Assembly (NCBI RefSeq): GCF_040359615.1
Contig: NZ_CP132942.1
Location: 2,976,001 to 3,040,000 of the forward strand
Reading direction: 5' to 3'
Origin: Tunturibacter psychrotolerans
Lineage (GTDB): Bacteria > Acidobacteriota > Terriglobia > Terriglobales > Acidobacteriaceae
Length of the DNA stretch: 64,000 nt
Position numbers and translations under genes: made by a program
Notes under the pieces: model-generated
What the model was told of the DNA's origin: nothing
What the model saw: only the letters and a program-made list of their open reading frames with translations
Database searches by the model: none
Part shown: positions 53,826 through 63,180 of the stretch, piece by piece
Layout of the letters: each line of letters begins with the position of its first letter
How positions within the stretch are numbered: position 1 is the first letter of the stretch

Positions 53826-56800
53826 ATGGAACGGTCCCTGGCAGTTCGTTTGAACCCAACTCGCCGAGATGCGGGTGTGTCTTTGGCAATTTTGCCGTCG
53901 CTGATTGACGAGCGTTTTGATCATGATTCGTGTGGCGTGGGTTTTGTTGCCGCGGTGGATGCATTGCCTTCGCACTTGATTTTAGAGCAGGCACTGACGG
54001 CGCTGAGCAGACTGGCTCATCGTGGGGCGACGGCGGCTGACGGGAAGAGCAGCGATGGGGTTGGCGTGATGACTGCGATTCCGCGGTCGCTGCTGGTGAA
54101 GGCTGCGAATCTTTCGATCGGAGACACCCAACTGCTGGGGGTGGGGATGCTGTTGATCCCGGTGGAAGAGACGCGTGCTGAGGAGGTTCTTCAGCGGTGT
54201 CTGCTGTCGCATGACTTCGAGATACTTTGCTGGCGCGATGTTCCAGTTCGGACCGAGTGGCTGGGAGAGATGGCGCTTGCGACGATGCCGAAGATTCGCC
54301 AGGTGCTGATTGTGGACTCGGCGGATGCAGAGGCTGGGACGATGGAGCGGCGGTTGTACCTTGCGCGGAAGCAGTTTGAGCGGGCGCATGAGCGGGGAGA
54401 TGTGACGGGGTATGTGTGCTCGTTGTCGTCGCAGACGATTGTTTATAAGGCGATGTGCACGGGGAGTTTCCTGCGCGATTTTTATCCAGATCTCGCTTCA
54501 GAGGATTACGTTACGCCGTTTGCGGTGTTTCATCAGCGGTATGCGACGAACACGCTGCCGACCTGGCATCGCGCGCAGCCCGGGCGGAAGCTGGGACACA
54601 ACGGAGAAATCAATACGGTGTGGGGGAATCGCGCGCGGATGGCTGCTCGCGACTCTACGCTTCCGGTGGAGTGCAAGCCCGTATTGACGCAGGGTGGGAC
54701 GGACTCGACGAGTCTGGATGAGGCGGTGGAGTTGCTGTCGCAGAACGGGAGGACGTTGGCTGAGGCGGTTCGCATGCTGTTGCCGCCGGCGACGGATGGC
54801 CATCACGAGTCTTCGTTCTTGCGGTATCACACGGATTGCGCTGAGCCGTGGGATGGTCCGGCTGCGCTTGCGTTCAGTGATGGACGTGTTGTTGGTGCGG
54901 CGCTGGATCGGAATGGATTGCGGCCTTGTCGATTTGCGATTACGAGCAGAGGGCTTGTTGTTGCAGGGTCGGAGGCGGGATTGGTGGATCTCGATCCGGA
55001 AGAGGTGACCCATAGCGGGCGGCTGGGGCCGGGACAGATGTTGGTGGTCGATCTCGAAAGCCACAAGGTTTACGAGGATGAGGAGCTGCTGCAGTTGTTT
55101 GATGCGGGGGCTACGTACGCGAAGCTGGTTGAGGATACGCCGCTCGTGGCGGTGGCAGTGAGGGCTGTTGATTCGGCTGCTTTGAACGCTGCACAGAGGG
55201 GATTTGGGTACACGCGGGAAGATGTGAAGATGATCCTGCAGCCGATGGCGGTTGAAGGGAAGGACGCTGTGTGGTCGATGGGAGATGATACGCCGCTGGC
55301 TTTTCTGGCGCGGTCGCCGCGGCCTGTTTACGCGTACTTTCGGCAACGGTTTGCGCAGGTGACGAACCCGGCGATCGATCCGCTCCGCGAAGCTTGTGTG
55401 GTGTCGTTGCATACGCGGCTTGGACCGTGGCCTCACATGCTGGATAAGAATGCGCCGCTGCCTGGGGTATCGCTCCCTTCTCCTTTTCTTTCGTTGGGAC
55501 ATGTGGAAGCGTTGCGGAGGGGGGACTATCCGCACAGGTCGGAGCTGAAGCTGGCTGAGTTGCAGGCGGTGTTTGGTGTCGAGAAGACGCTGACGCAGGC
55601 GCTCGATGATGTTTGCATGCAGGCTATCAAGCTGGTGCGCGAGGGAGCGCGGATACTGTTGCTTTCTGATCGGAGTGCGAGTGCTGAGAAGCTACCAATT
55701 CCGATGGCTATGGCTACGGGAGCAGTGCATCAGGCGCTGGTGTCTGCGGGATTGAGGACGCTTGCGGGGCTCGCCGTAGAGGCGGGAGATTGCAGGGATA
55801 TTCATCACGCTGCCGTGCTGATTGGGTACGGCGCGGGAGCTGTGTGTCCGTGGCTCGCTCTTGAGACTGGAATGAGCCTTGCGCCGGTCGGTACTGATGT
55901 AGTGGACGCTGAGCGGAAGATGATGAAGTCGCTTGATGCGGGTCTTGCGAAGGTGATGTCAAAGATGGGAATCTCGGTGGTAGACAGCTACCGGGGCGCG
56001 CACCTGTTCGACATTCTTGGCTTGCACTCGAGTGTGGTGGCGCGATGTTTTGTCGATACGCCGGCGCCGCTTTCGGGGATTGGATTCGCTGAGGTGGAGC
56101 GGCAGCTGCGTCAGACGTGGACTGCGGGCGAGGCTGATGTTCCGGCGTCGACGGATTTGCCGGATTATGGATGGGTTCGATTCCGGAAGGCGGATGTTTC
56201 GGAGCCGCATGCCTGGCAGCCGCCTACAGTGAAGGCGCTGCAGTCTGTGGTGGGGAGTGCGCGAAATGTGCCGCAGCCTACCGACCCTGCTGAAGCGTTT
56301 GCGATCTATACGCGGGACGTCATTGCGCGTGATCCCGCTGTGTTGCGCGATCTGCTGGAGATTCGTCCGGCGGGGCCTGAGCTGGCGTTGCATGATGTGG
56401 AGACGCCGGCGAGTCTATGCAAGCGCTTTGTGGCGAGTGCGATGTCATTGGGCTCGCTGAGCCCGGAGGCTCATCAGACGATTACGGCTGCGATGAATAT
56501 GCTTGGTGGCCGGTCGAATACTGGGGAGGGTGGCGAGGACTCGGCAGTGTATCGTCTGCATCCTGAAGGCGCAGACACGGTCGATTCGGATGGAGGGTTG
56601 AGTCTTGCGGCGCGGTCTGGCGGAGGTGTGGCGGTGGCCGAGGCGGCGGTTGAGGCGCCTGCGGTGCATGTGTCGTTGAATAACAAGATTAAGCAGATTG
56701 CGTCGGGACGGTTTGGCGTGACGGCGGAGTATCTGTCGCATGCTGAGGAGATTGAGATCAAGGTTGCGCAGGGCGCGAAGCCCGGCGAGGGTGGGCAGCT

Positions 56801-58358
56801 GCCGGGGCATAAGGTGAGCGGGTTGATCGCACGGTTGCGGCATGCGCAGCCTGGGGTTTCGTTGATCTCGCCGCCGCCGCATCATGATATTTACTCGATC
56901 GAGGATCTGGCGCAGTTGATCTACGACCTGAAGCGAGTGAATCCGCGCGCTGCGATTGGGGTGAAGCTGGTGTCGGGTTGCGGCGTTGGCACCGTGGCCG
57001 CGGGTGTAGCGAAGGCGTATGCGGACTACATCGTAATCGCAGGGAACACTGGCGGCACTGGTGCGGCGGCGCTATCGAGCATCAAGTATGCCGGGAATCC
57101 TTGGGAGCTTGGACTCGCCGAAGCGCAGCAGGTACTGATGCAGAATGGAATGCGCGGCCGTGTGAGGCTGCGAACCGACGGCGGGCTTGCTACCGCACGG
57201 GACATTTTGATCGCGGCGCTTCTGGGCGCGGATGAGTATGCGTTCGGCACGGCAGTGCTGGTGGTGCTTGGATGCGATATGGCGCGGCAGTGTCATTTGA
57301 ATACTTGTCCTACGGGAATTGCGACGCAGAAGCCTGAGTTGCGTGCGAAATTCCGCGGCAAGCCGGAACATGTGGTGCGGTTCTTCGAACAGCTTTCGGC
57401 GGATCTGCAGCACCTGCTGGCTCGCTATGGACTGCCTTCGATTGAGGCGGCGATTGGGCGTTCGGATCTGTTAGAGCAGGTTCGGTTCGATGGGAATCTT
57501 GATCTGCAACCGATGTTGGCGAAAGTGTCGGATGGGCCTAGCCGGTTCATGGGCGTGCGGAACAATCAGCCAATGTCGGGGCCGCCACTTGATGAGGCGT
57601 GGATTGCGCCGGCTATGGCTGCCATCGATGCGGGGAAGGTATTCGTCGTTGATTCGAAGATTGCCAACTGTGACCGGGCTGTTGGTTCACGGCTGGCGGG
57701 AGAGATTGCGGTGCGACGTGCGCAGGGTGAGCTTGCTGCGGATGTTACGTTCAACCTGACCGGGACGGCTGGGCAATCGTTTGGCGCGTTCACTGTGGAT
57801 GGGATGAAGCTGGTGCTCGACGGACAGGCGAACGATTTCGTCGGGAAGGGATTGTCGGGCGGCGAGCTTGTGATTCGGGCGCGAGGACTGGCGGCGAAGG
57901 ATAGCGGAAGCCACGTTATTCTCGGCAACGTCGCTCTGTACGGCGCGACCTCTGGGAAATTGTTTGCGGCAGGTCGGGCTGGAGAGCGGTTCGCGGTTCG
58001 GAACTCGGGCGCTGTCGCCGTGGTGGAAGGCGTTGGAGACCATGGGTGCGAGTACATGACGGGTGGAGTCGTTGCGATTCTTGGCCGGGTCGGGATGAAC
58101 TTTGGAGCAGGAATGACCGGCGGCCTCGCATGGGTTCTAGATGCTGATGGCTCCTTCGTGTCAGGGCTGAGGTATCATCCCGAATTCATTGAGGCTGAGT
58201 CATTTAACTCTGTCGATCCCGATTCGCAGGCGAGTCTGAAGGCCTTAATTGAGGAGCATGTGAAGGAGTCGGGCAGCGGGCTTGGACAGACGATGCTGGC
58301 TGATTGGGCTAACAAGTCAGCAGGTTTTGTTCGATTGACTCCGCGACCGCAGGTGTAA
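53826..58358 (+). CDS. gltB: Glutamate synthase large subunit
   Basis: 1510 residues. A 35-residue propeptide precedes the N-terminal nucleophile Cys36 (DHDSCGVGF) of the glutamine amidotransferase domain (to ~430). A central domain (~480-770) leads to the FMN/[3Fe-4S] synthase domain (~820-1200), where the cluster cysteines lie in CDMARQCHLNTCPTGIATQ; the C-terminal GxGxG beta-helix domain runs to ~1480 (GGELVIRARG, GGLAWVLD). It makes two glutamates from glutamine and 2-oxoglutarate with electrons from the GltD subunit or ferredoxin; no gltD is adjacent. It is divergent from argR over a 199-bp region with ARG boxes. No clear ribosome binding site precedes the ATG. Confidence 0.95.
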   Translation: MERSLAVRLNPTRRDAGVSLAILPSLIDERFDHDSCGVGFVAAVDALPSHLILEQALTALSRLAHRGATAADGKSSDGVGVMTAIPRSLLVKAANLSIGDTQLLGVGMLLIPVEETRAEEVLQRCLLSHDFEILCWRDVPVRTEWLGEMALATMPKIRQVLIVDSADAEAGTMERRLYLARKQFERAHERGDVTGYVCSLSSQTIVYKAMCTGSFLRDFYPDLASEDYVTPFAVFHQRYATNTLPTWHRAQPGRKLGHNGEINTVWGNRARMAARDSTLPVECKPVLTQGGTDSTSLDEAVELLSQNGRTLAEAVRMLLPPATDGHHESSFLRYHTDCAEPWDGPAALAFSDGRVVGAALDRNGLRPCRFAITSRGLVVAGSEAGLVDLDPEEVTHSGRLGPGQMLVVDLESHKVYEDEELLQLFDAGATYAKLVEDTPLVAVAVRAVDSAALNAAQRGFGYTREDVKMILQPMAVEGKDAVWSMGDDTPLAFLARSPRPVYAYFRQRFAQVTNPAIDPLREACVVSLHTRLGPWPHMLDKNAPLPGVSLPSPFLSLGHVEALRRGDYPHRSELKLAELQAVFGVEKTLTQALDDVCMQAIKLVREGARILLLSDRSASAEKLPIPMAMATGAVHQALVSAGLRTLAGLAVEAGDCRDIHHAAVLIGYGAGAVCPWLALETGMSLAPVGTDVVDAERKMMKSLDAGLAKVMSKMGISVVDSYRGAHLFDILGLHSSVVARCFVDTPAPLSGIGFAEVERQLRQTWTAGEADVPASTDLPDYGWVRFRKADVSEPHAWQPPTVKALQSVVGSARNVPQPTDPAEAFAIYTRDVIARDPAVLRDLLEIRPAGPELALHDVETPASLCKRFVASAMSLGSLSPEAHQTITAAMNMLGGRSNTGEGGEDSAVYRLHPEGADTVDSDGGLSLAARSGGGVAVAEAAVEAPAVHVSLNNKIKQIASGRFGVTAEYLSHAEEIEIKVAQGAKPGEGGQLPGHKVSGLIARLRHAQPGVSLISPPPHHDIYSIEDLAQLIYDLKRVNPRAAIGVKLVSGCGVGTVAAGVAKAYADYIVIAGNTGGTGAAALSSIKYAGNPWELGLAEAQQVLMQNGMRGRVRLRTDGGLATARDILIAALLGADEYAFGTAVLVVLGCDMARQCHLNTCPTGIATQKPELRAKFRGKPEHVVRFFEQLSADLQHLLARYGLPSIEAAIGRSDLLEQVRFDGNLDLQPMLAKVSDGPSRFMGVRNNQPMSGPPLDEAWIAPAMAAIDAGKVFVVDSKIANCDRAVGSRLAGEIAVRRAQGELAADVTFNLTGTAGQSFGAFTVDGMKLVLDGQANDFVGKGLSGGELVIRARGLAAKDSGSHVILGNVALYGATSGKLFAAGRAGERFAVRNSGAVAVVEGVGDHGCEYMTGGVVAILGRVGMNFGAGMTGGLAWVLDADGSFVSGLRYHPEFIEAESFNSVDPDSQASLKALIEEHVKESGSGLGQTMLADWANKSAGFVRLTPRPQV

Positions 58359-58479
58359 GGTGTCGACCTGCAGAAGACAGAGGAACGGTTGCCGGAACGC
58401 TCATTGTGGATTCTGCGTGGGCGGAGGATGTAACTCCAGCTACGTAAAGGACGAGTTGCATAAAGATTCATTTTGTGGG

Positions 58480-58499
58480 GAATGAATCACAATTCATTC
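58480..58499. promoter_or_regulatory. FadR-type palindromic operator at the start of the TetR gene
   Basis: GAATGAAT (58480-58487), a 4-base spacer and ATTCATTC (58492-58499) form a 20-bp palindrome very like the Bacillus FadR (TetR-type) operator. It overlaps the ATG at 58482, the likely start of the regulator, which points to autoregulation and perhaps to a real start further on. Confidence 0.65.
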
Positions 58500-59204
58500 T
58501 TGGCAAAGTCGCTTCGATTCATTAGAGTGGCGGCACCGGAGATTTCCGGTTTGAGGCCTGGACTGAAACGATTAGCGAAGAAGACGAGGCCTGATTCCAT
58601 CAAGGCAGAGGCACCCGCAACGGGGCCGGGAAGCGAAAAATATCAGCGCATTCTGGATGCAGCGGTGGAGGTCATCGCGGAGCATGGTTATTTCAGCTCT
58701 CCGGTGAGTGCGATTGCGAAGCGGGCCGGGGTGGCGGACGGAACGATCTATCTCTACTTCAAGAGTAAAGATGATGTGCTGCGGACCGCGATCGATTCGA
58801 CCTTCGATAAGTTTCATCGGCAGGTGGAGGACGAGTTCAAGACTCTGAAAGATCCGCGTGAGCAGTTGGAATATATCGCGCAGGTTCATTTGGAGAGCCA
58901 TGCCGTGAATCGCAGCATGGCGGTGTTGATGCAGACCGAGGTGCGGCAAAGTGCGAAGTTCATCGCGGAGTTTTCACATCATCATCTGGTGAAGTACATC
59001 CAGGTGGTGCGCGAGGTGGTGCGGAGGGGGCAGCAGGAGGGGATCTTCCGGCGCGATGTCTCCGATGGTGTGGTGGCGCACTGCATGTTTGGGGCAATTG
59101 ACGAGTTGCTGAGCTCAGCGGTGTTTACGGGGCGGGTTTATGATTCGAAGGCTACGGCCGCCCAGGTGATGGATGTGCTGCTGAGTGGGATTCAGGCGAG
59201 ATGA
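58482..59204 (+). CDS. TetR-family regulator, FadR (fatty acid) type
   Basis: 240 residues from the ATG at 58482; a GTG at 58528 would drop 15 residues and lies outside the operator. The TetR helix-turn-helix (about 50-95) reads ILDAAVEVIAEHGYFSSPVS, then IAKRAGVADGTIYLYFKSKDD, nearly the same as in Bacillus FadR. The ligand domain (~100-235) has QVHLESHAVNRSMAVLMQTEVRQSA and MFGAIDELLSS. FadR repressors of this kind hold off beta-oxidation genes until long-chain acyl-CoA binds. The acyl-CoA ligase begins about 100 bp downstream. The 45-residue basic N-terminal extension is unusual. Confidence 0.88.
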   Translation: MNHNSFLAKSLRFIRVAAPEISGLRPGLKRLAKKTRPDSIKAEAPATGPGSEKYQRILDAAVEVIAEHGYFSSPVSAIAKRAGVADGTIYLYFKSKDDVLRTAIDSTFDKFHRQVEDEFKTLKDPREQLEYIAQVHLESHAVNRSMAVLMQTEVRQSAKFIAEFSHHHLVKYIQVVREVVRRGQQEGIFRRDVSDGVVAHCMFGAIDELLSSAVFTGRVYDSKATAAQVMDVLLSGIQAR

Positions 59205-59309
59205 TTTGTGGGGACAAGAAGACAGCGAACATAGTCCGTTCGATTGTGCGACTCATGGACATTAGGAAAGCAAGCAGCAGCGACTGCGGGTTGGATTCAG
59301 GGAGAGACG

Positions 59310-61100
59310 ATGTTTGATTTTGTAACTTTGAGTGATGTTCTGGAACGGGCTACGGGGTGGGGCAGCAGATCAGTGATGATGGCGCAGCAGGCGGATGGCA
59401 CGTGGACGCCTATTTCTTCTGATGAGCTTTATGGTCGGGTGCGTGCGCTGGCGGATGTGTTTCGCGGATGGGGAGTGGGGAAGGGCGATCGCGTGGCGAT
59501 TCTTTCGGAAAACCGGTGGGAGTGGGCGGTGACGGACTTCGCGACTCTGGCGATTGGAGGCGTAGACGTGCCGCTTTATCCGACGCTGACGCCGGAACAG
59601 ATTGGCTACATGTTACGGGACTCCGGCGCGAAGGTGGCGGTGCTGTCGTCGCGCGAGCAGTACGACAAGCTGGCGGCTGCGGGGGATGTGCCGGATCTGG
59701 AGCATGTGGTGGTGATGGATGCCGGGGAGTTTCCGAATGCAGAGACCTTCGGCGTGTTGATGGAAGGATCGGCGGCAAAGCAGCATAAGGATGCTGGATT
59801 TGATGGGATGCTCAAGACAGTCAAGCCGGAGGATCTGGCTACGATTATCTATACGTCGGGCACGACCGGAGAGCCGAAGGGCGTGATGTTGACGCATGGA
59901 AATCTGACGAGCAATGTGAACTTCTCGACGGGAAAGATGGGATTTTCGGAGAAGGACAGTTGCATCTCGTTTCTGCCGCTGTCGCACGTGACGGCTCGGC
60001 ATACGGACTATGCGTTGCTGTGTCATGGAGTGAAGCTGGCTTATTGCGCGAAGTTTGATCAGTTGGCGGGCGCGATGAAGGTGGTGAGGCCGACGGTGTT
60101 TTTGGCGGTGCCTCGGGTCTATGAAAAGATTCGGCAGGCTGTGGAGGCGAAGTCGGCACTGTCGCCGGCAAAGCTGAAGATTCTGCGCTGGGCGCTTGGT
60201 GTCGGGAAGAAGCATCGGGCAGAGATACTGGTGGGCAAGACGCCGAGTTCGCCTGGTTGGAAGATTGCGAACAAGCTGGTGTATTCGAAGATTCGTGAGG
60301 CGTTTGGCGGACGCGCTGAGGTGTTTATCTCGGGGGGCGCGCCACTGGGGATGGATTCGGCTGGGTGGTTTGCGGATGTCGGGATTCGGATCTTTGAGGG
60401 GTATGGGTTGACGGAGACCTCGCCGGTGATTGCGGTGAACTACCCGGAGGCTCACCGGATTGGGACTGTCGGTAAGGCGCTTGGGAATGTGCAGTGCCGA
60501 TTTGCAGAGGACGGGGAGCTTGAGGTGAAGGGTCCCTCGATCTTCGTCGGGTATTGGAAGAAAGAGAAGGAGACTGCTGAGACGTTTACTGCGGATGGGT
60601 GGTTCAAGACCGGGGATATTGGCAATATCGATAAGGACGGGTACCTGTCGATTACGGATCGGAAGAAGGAGCTGCTGAAGACGAGTGGAGGAAAGCTGAT
60701 TGCTCCGCAGCCGATTGAGAATAAGTTGAAGGCGAATGCTTTGGTGGCGCACGCGGCGCTCGTAGGAGACAAGCATAAGTTTGCTTGTGTGCTGATTTCT
60801 CCGAACTTTGCGGCGCTTGATGGGTGGGCGAAGGGGCAGGGGATTGCCGCGGGCGACCGCGCTGCGCTGGTGAAAGATGCGAAGGTGGTGAAGGCTTATC
60901 AGGAGATCGTTGATAAGGTGAATATGGGTCTGGCGAACTTCGAGAGCATGAAGCGGATGAGCATCGTGCCGGAGGAGTGGAGCGTTGAGGATGGGACGCT
61001 GACGCCGAGTTTGAAGTTGAAGCGGCGTGTTGTGGAACGGAAGTACGCGAAGGAGATCGATGAATTCTATGCGGATGAGGCGACTGCATCGAAGGTATGA
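59310..61100 (+). CDS. fadD: Long-chain acyl-CoA ligase (AMP-forming)
   Basis: 596 residues from the ATG at 59310, preceded by GGGAGAGACG; a frame from 59244 adds 22 residues that do not fit the family. The AMP-binding signature is YTSGTTGEPKGVMLTHGN (about 180-197); GYGLTETSP (about 370) and the C-terminal hinge region (DGWFKTGDIG, then DRKKELLKTSGGK with the adenylation lysine) follow. It activates fatty acids with ATP and CoA. Long-chain preference fits the FAA1/FadD15-like length and the FadR-type regulator just upstream. Confidence 0.9.
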   Translation: MFDFVTLSDVLERATGWGSRSVMMAQQADGTWTPISSDELYGRVRALADVFRGWGVGKGDRVAILSENRWEWAVTDFATLAIGGVDVPLYPTLTPEQIGYMLRDSGAKVAVLSSREQYDKLAAAGDVPDLEHVVVMDAGEFPNAETFGVLMEGSAAKQHKDAGFDGMLKTVKPEDLATIIYTSGTTGEPKGVMLTHGNLTSNVNFSTGKMGFSEKDSCISFLPLSHVTARHTDYALLCHGVKLAYCAKFDQLAGAMKVVRPTVFLAVPRVYEKIRQAVEAKSALSPAKLKILRWALGVGKKHRAEILVGKTPSSPGWKIANKLVYSKIREAFGGRAEVFISGGAPLGMDSAGWFADVGIRIFEGYGLTETSPVIAVNYPEAHRIGTVGKALGNVQCRFAEDGELEVKGPSIFVGYWKKEKETAETFTADGWFKTGDIGNIDKDGYLSITDRKKELLKTSGGKLIAPQPIENKLKANALVAHAALVGDKHKFACVLISPNFAALDGWAKGQGIAAGDRAALVKDAKVVKAYQEIVDKVNMGLANFESMKRMSIVPEEWSVEDGTLTPSLKLKRRVVERKYAKEIDEFYADEATASKV

Positions 61101-61929
61101 TCTGGGTTTATTGAGAGCGGCGGTTTTGCGGACGTGGGGTGTGGCGGCGCTGGCGTGTGGAGTTTGTCTGGCGCAAGTGGGGCCGCCGGTGTGCGCGGTG
61201 CCGGCGGGAAAACAAGTTGCGAGTCTGCGACCGCAGGTTGAGCCACGTCCTACTGTGGCAGCAACGGTGGCTACGGCGGAGATTGCTGCTGCGGATCCGA
61301 CGATGATAGTGGCGGCGGAGCCGATGGAGAACTTTGGTGTCGCACGGTATCGGCTGAAGGACTACGCCGACTGTGTGGGGACCGGTGGGTGCTACTGGGC
61401 AGATGTGGATGCGCAGGCGAAGAGAGCTGGGGCGGAGTTAATGAGGCTGATTGCCGCTCGAAAGGCGGGAGAGAAGCTTGCGCTGGTGCTGGATATTGAT
61501 GAGACGTCGCTGACGAACTATTGCGAGATGAGGCGTGAGGACTATGGGTTTATCTCGGTGCCATTCAACGAGTGGGCAGTGTCGTCAGAGGCGGATATGG
61601 CATTGCCGGGTACGCTACGGCTGTTCAATGAGGCTCGGGCGGAGGGATTAGAGGTTTTCTTTATTACAGGTCGGCCTGGAGAGCAAAGAGCGGCTACGGC
61701 GAAGAATCTGGAGGCCGCAGGGTATAAGGGGTGGAAGGGTCTCGCTCTGCGAGAGGGGCCAGAGATGACGATGGCGACGGTCGCCTACAAGAGTGAGGAG
61801 CGGAAGAAGATTGTGGATGCCGGGTATCGGATCGTGATGAACGTTGGGGATCAATGGAGTGACTTGAATGGTGAGCCCAAGGCGGAGATTAGCGTTAAAC
61901 TGCCGAATCCCTTTTATTATTTGCCTTGA
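61060..61929 (+). CDS. HAD acid phosphatase, class B / IIIB type
   Basis: 289 residues from the ATG at 61060, which has AAGGAGATCG directly upstream; it therefore overlaps the ligase gene by 41 bp. A basic N terminus and hydrophobic helix make a signal peptide (cleavage near residue 35). The HAD motifs are intact: VLDIDET (near 145, nucleophile and acid/base Asp), FFITGRP (motif II Thr), KSEERKKI (motif III Lys) and NVGDQWSDL (motif IV). It belongs to the acid phosphatase family of e(P4) and plant VSP proteins, acting on phosphomonoesters outside the cytoplasm. Cotranscription with the ligase is implied by the overlap. Confidence 0.87.
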   Translation: MNSMRMRRLHRRYDLGLLRAAVLRTWGVAALACGVCLAQVGPPVCAVPAGKQVASLRPQVEPRPTVAATVATAEIAAADPTMIVAAEPMENFGVARYRLKDYADCVGTGGCYWADVDAQAKRAGAELMRLIAARKAGEKLALVLDIDETSLTNYCEMRREDYGFISVPFNEWAVSSEADMALPGTLRLFNEARAEGLEVFFITGRPGEQRAATAKNLEAAGYKGWKGLALREGPEMTMATVAYKSEERKKIVDAGYRIVMNVGDQWSDLNGEPKAEISVKLPNPFYYLP

Positions 61930-61950
61930 GGGTTTGGAGAGGGGCTTGAT

Positions 61951-62982
61951 TTGGGGACTTTAGTATCGAGCGATAGGACGATGTTGCGGCGGGCGAGTAA
62001 GGTGGGGCGGAAGTTTTCGAATCCGGTCCCTACGGCGATCGGTGGGTTGGGTACGATCTTCAAGCTACTGCCGCATTATTTGACGAACAAGGCGGAGACC
62101 GCTCCGGTAAAGGCGCTCGGGCCATTCAGGACGGATGTTTCGATTTATGCAAAGGCTCCGGAGAGTGGGCTGCGGGTGACGTGGATGGGACACTCGTCGC
62201 TGTTGGTGGAGATCGACGGGGTGCGGCTGCTGATGGATCCGGTGTGGGACGAACGCGCTTCACCGATGCGATGGGCAGGGCCGAAACGGTTTTTTGCTCC
62301 GACGATGCGTTTGGAGGAACTGCCGTCTGTGGACGTGGTGCTGGTGTCTCACGACCACTTTGATCATTTGGGAGAGGCTACGGTTCGAGGGCTTGCAGGG
62401 CTCGAGTCGATGCGCAGGGCGAAGTGGGTCACCTCGCTGGGAGTGGGTGAGGAGTTGCGACGGTTCGGCGTCGATGCCATGAGGATCTCGGAGATGGATT
62501 GGACCGAGAGCCTGGTTGTGGGCGGTGTGGAGATAACGGCGGTTCCGACACGACATTTTTCGGGGAGAAGTTTGTTCAATCGATTCGAGACATTGTGGTC
62601 GGCGTTTGTGTTGAAAGGGCCAAAGCATACGGTTTACTTTGGTGCGGACTCGGGATGGTGGGAGGGATTCGCTGAAATTGGCGCGGCGTATGGGCCGTTT
62701 GACCTCACGATGCTGGAGATCGGAGCGTTCGATGTGATGTGGGATGGGATTCACCTTGGACCGGATGGCGCCGCGCGCGCGTTCGAGGCACTGGGCGGTA
62801 AGGGTCTGATGATGCCGATTCACTGGGGGCTGTTTGATCTGGCGCTGCATGCATGGCGACAGCCGATTACACGGATCGTAGAATTGGCCGACGAAAGAGG
62901 GATTAAGCTGTGGGCTCCGGAGCCGGGACGACCGACTGAGGTAGTGAGTGGGGTTGAGTTGCGGTCGGATTGGTGGCGATGA
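61951..62982 (+). CDS. MBL-fold metallo-hydrolase (NAPE-PLD/UlaG-like)
   Basis: 343 residues from a TTG at 61951, which has GGAGAGGGG six bases upstream; an ATG at 61981 without such a site is the alternative. The metal motif HDHFDH is at 134-139, with His202 (PTRHFSGR), the FGADSGWW Asp and MMPIHWGLF completing the site. The N terminus (WMGHSSLLVEIDGVRLLMDPVWDERASP) matches the NAPE-phospholipase D-like branch, which acts on phospholipid-derived or cyclic esters. Substrate not inferred. It follows the HAD phosphatase by 21 bp. Confidence 0.85.
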   Translation: MGTLVSSDRTMLRRASKVGRKFSNPVPTAIGGLGTIFKLLPHYLTNKAETAPVKALGPFRTDVSIYAKAPESGLRVTWMGHSSLLVEIDGVRLLMDPVWDERASPMRWAGPKRFFAPTMRLEELPSVDVVLVSHDHFDHLGEATVRGLAGLESMRRAKWVTSLGVGEELRRFGVDAMRISEMDWTESLVVGGVEITAVPTRHFSGRSLFNRFETLWSAFVLKGPKHTVYFGADSGWWEGFAEIGAAYGPFDLTMLEIGAFDVMWDGIHLGPDGAARAFEALGGKGLMMPIHWGLFDLALHAWRQPITRIVELADERGIKLWAPEPGRPTEVVSGVELRSDWWR

Positions 62983-63180
62983 AGTTCGATGCTTGCTGCA
63001 CATTCTTCACAACGAACTCTTCAGGCACGCGGATCTTGCTGTTTCGTTTGATCGAAAGTCGATCTTCAATTGGTCTTTGATCTTGATGGGTGCCACCACT
63101 GACGCTAGTCGGTTGAATGCAGAGGGTGATGATTTGAAGAGAGCAGAGTATGATTTCGCTGATGTCAAAAGGAGCGATTA

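Noticed and set aside
54498..55535. Long minus-strand frame inside gltB
   Set aside because: Shadow of gltB; Arg/His-rich and without motifs.
59613..60776. 387-codon frame antisense to the acyl-CoA ligase
   Set aside because: Shadow of the ligase coding strand.
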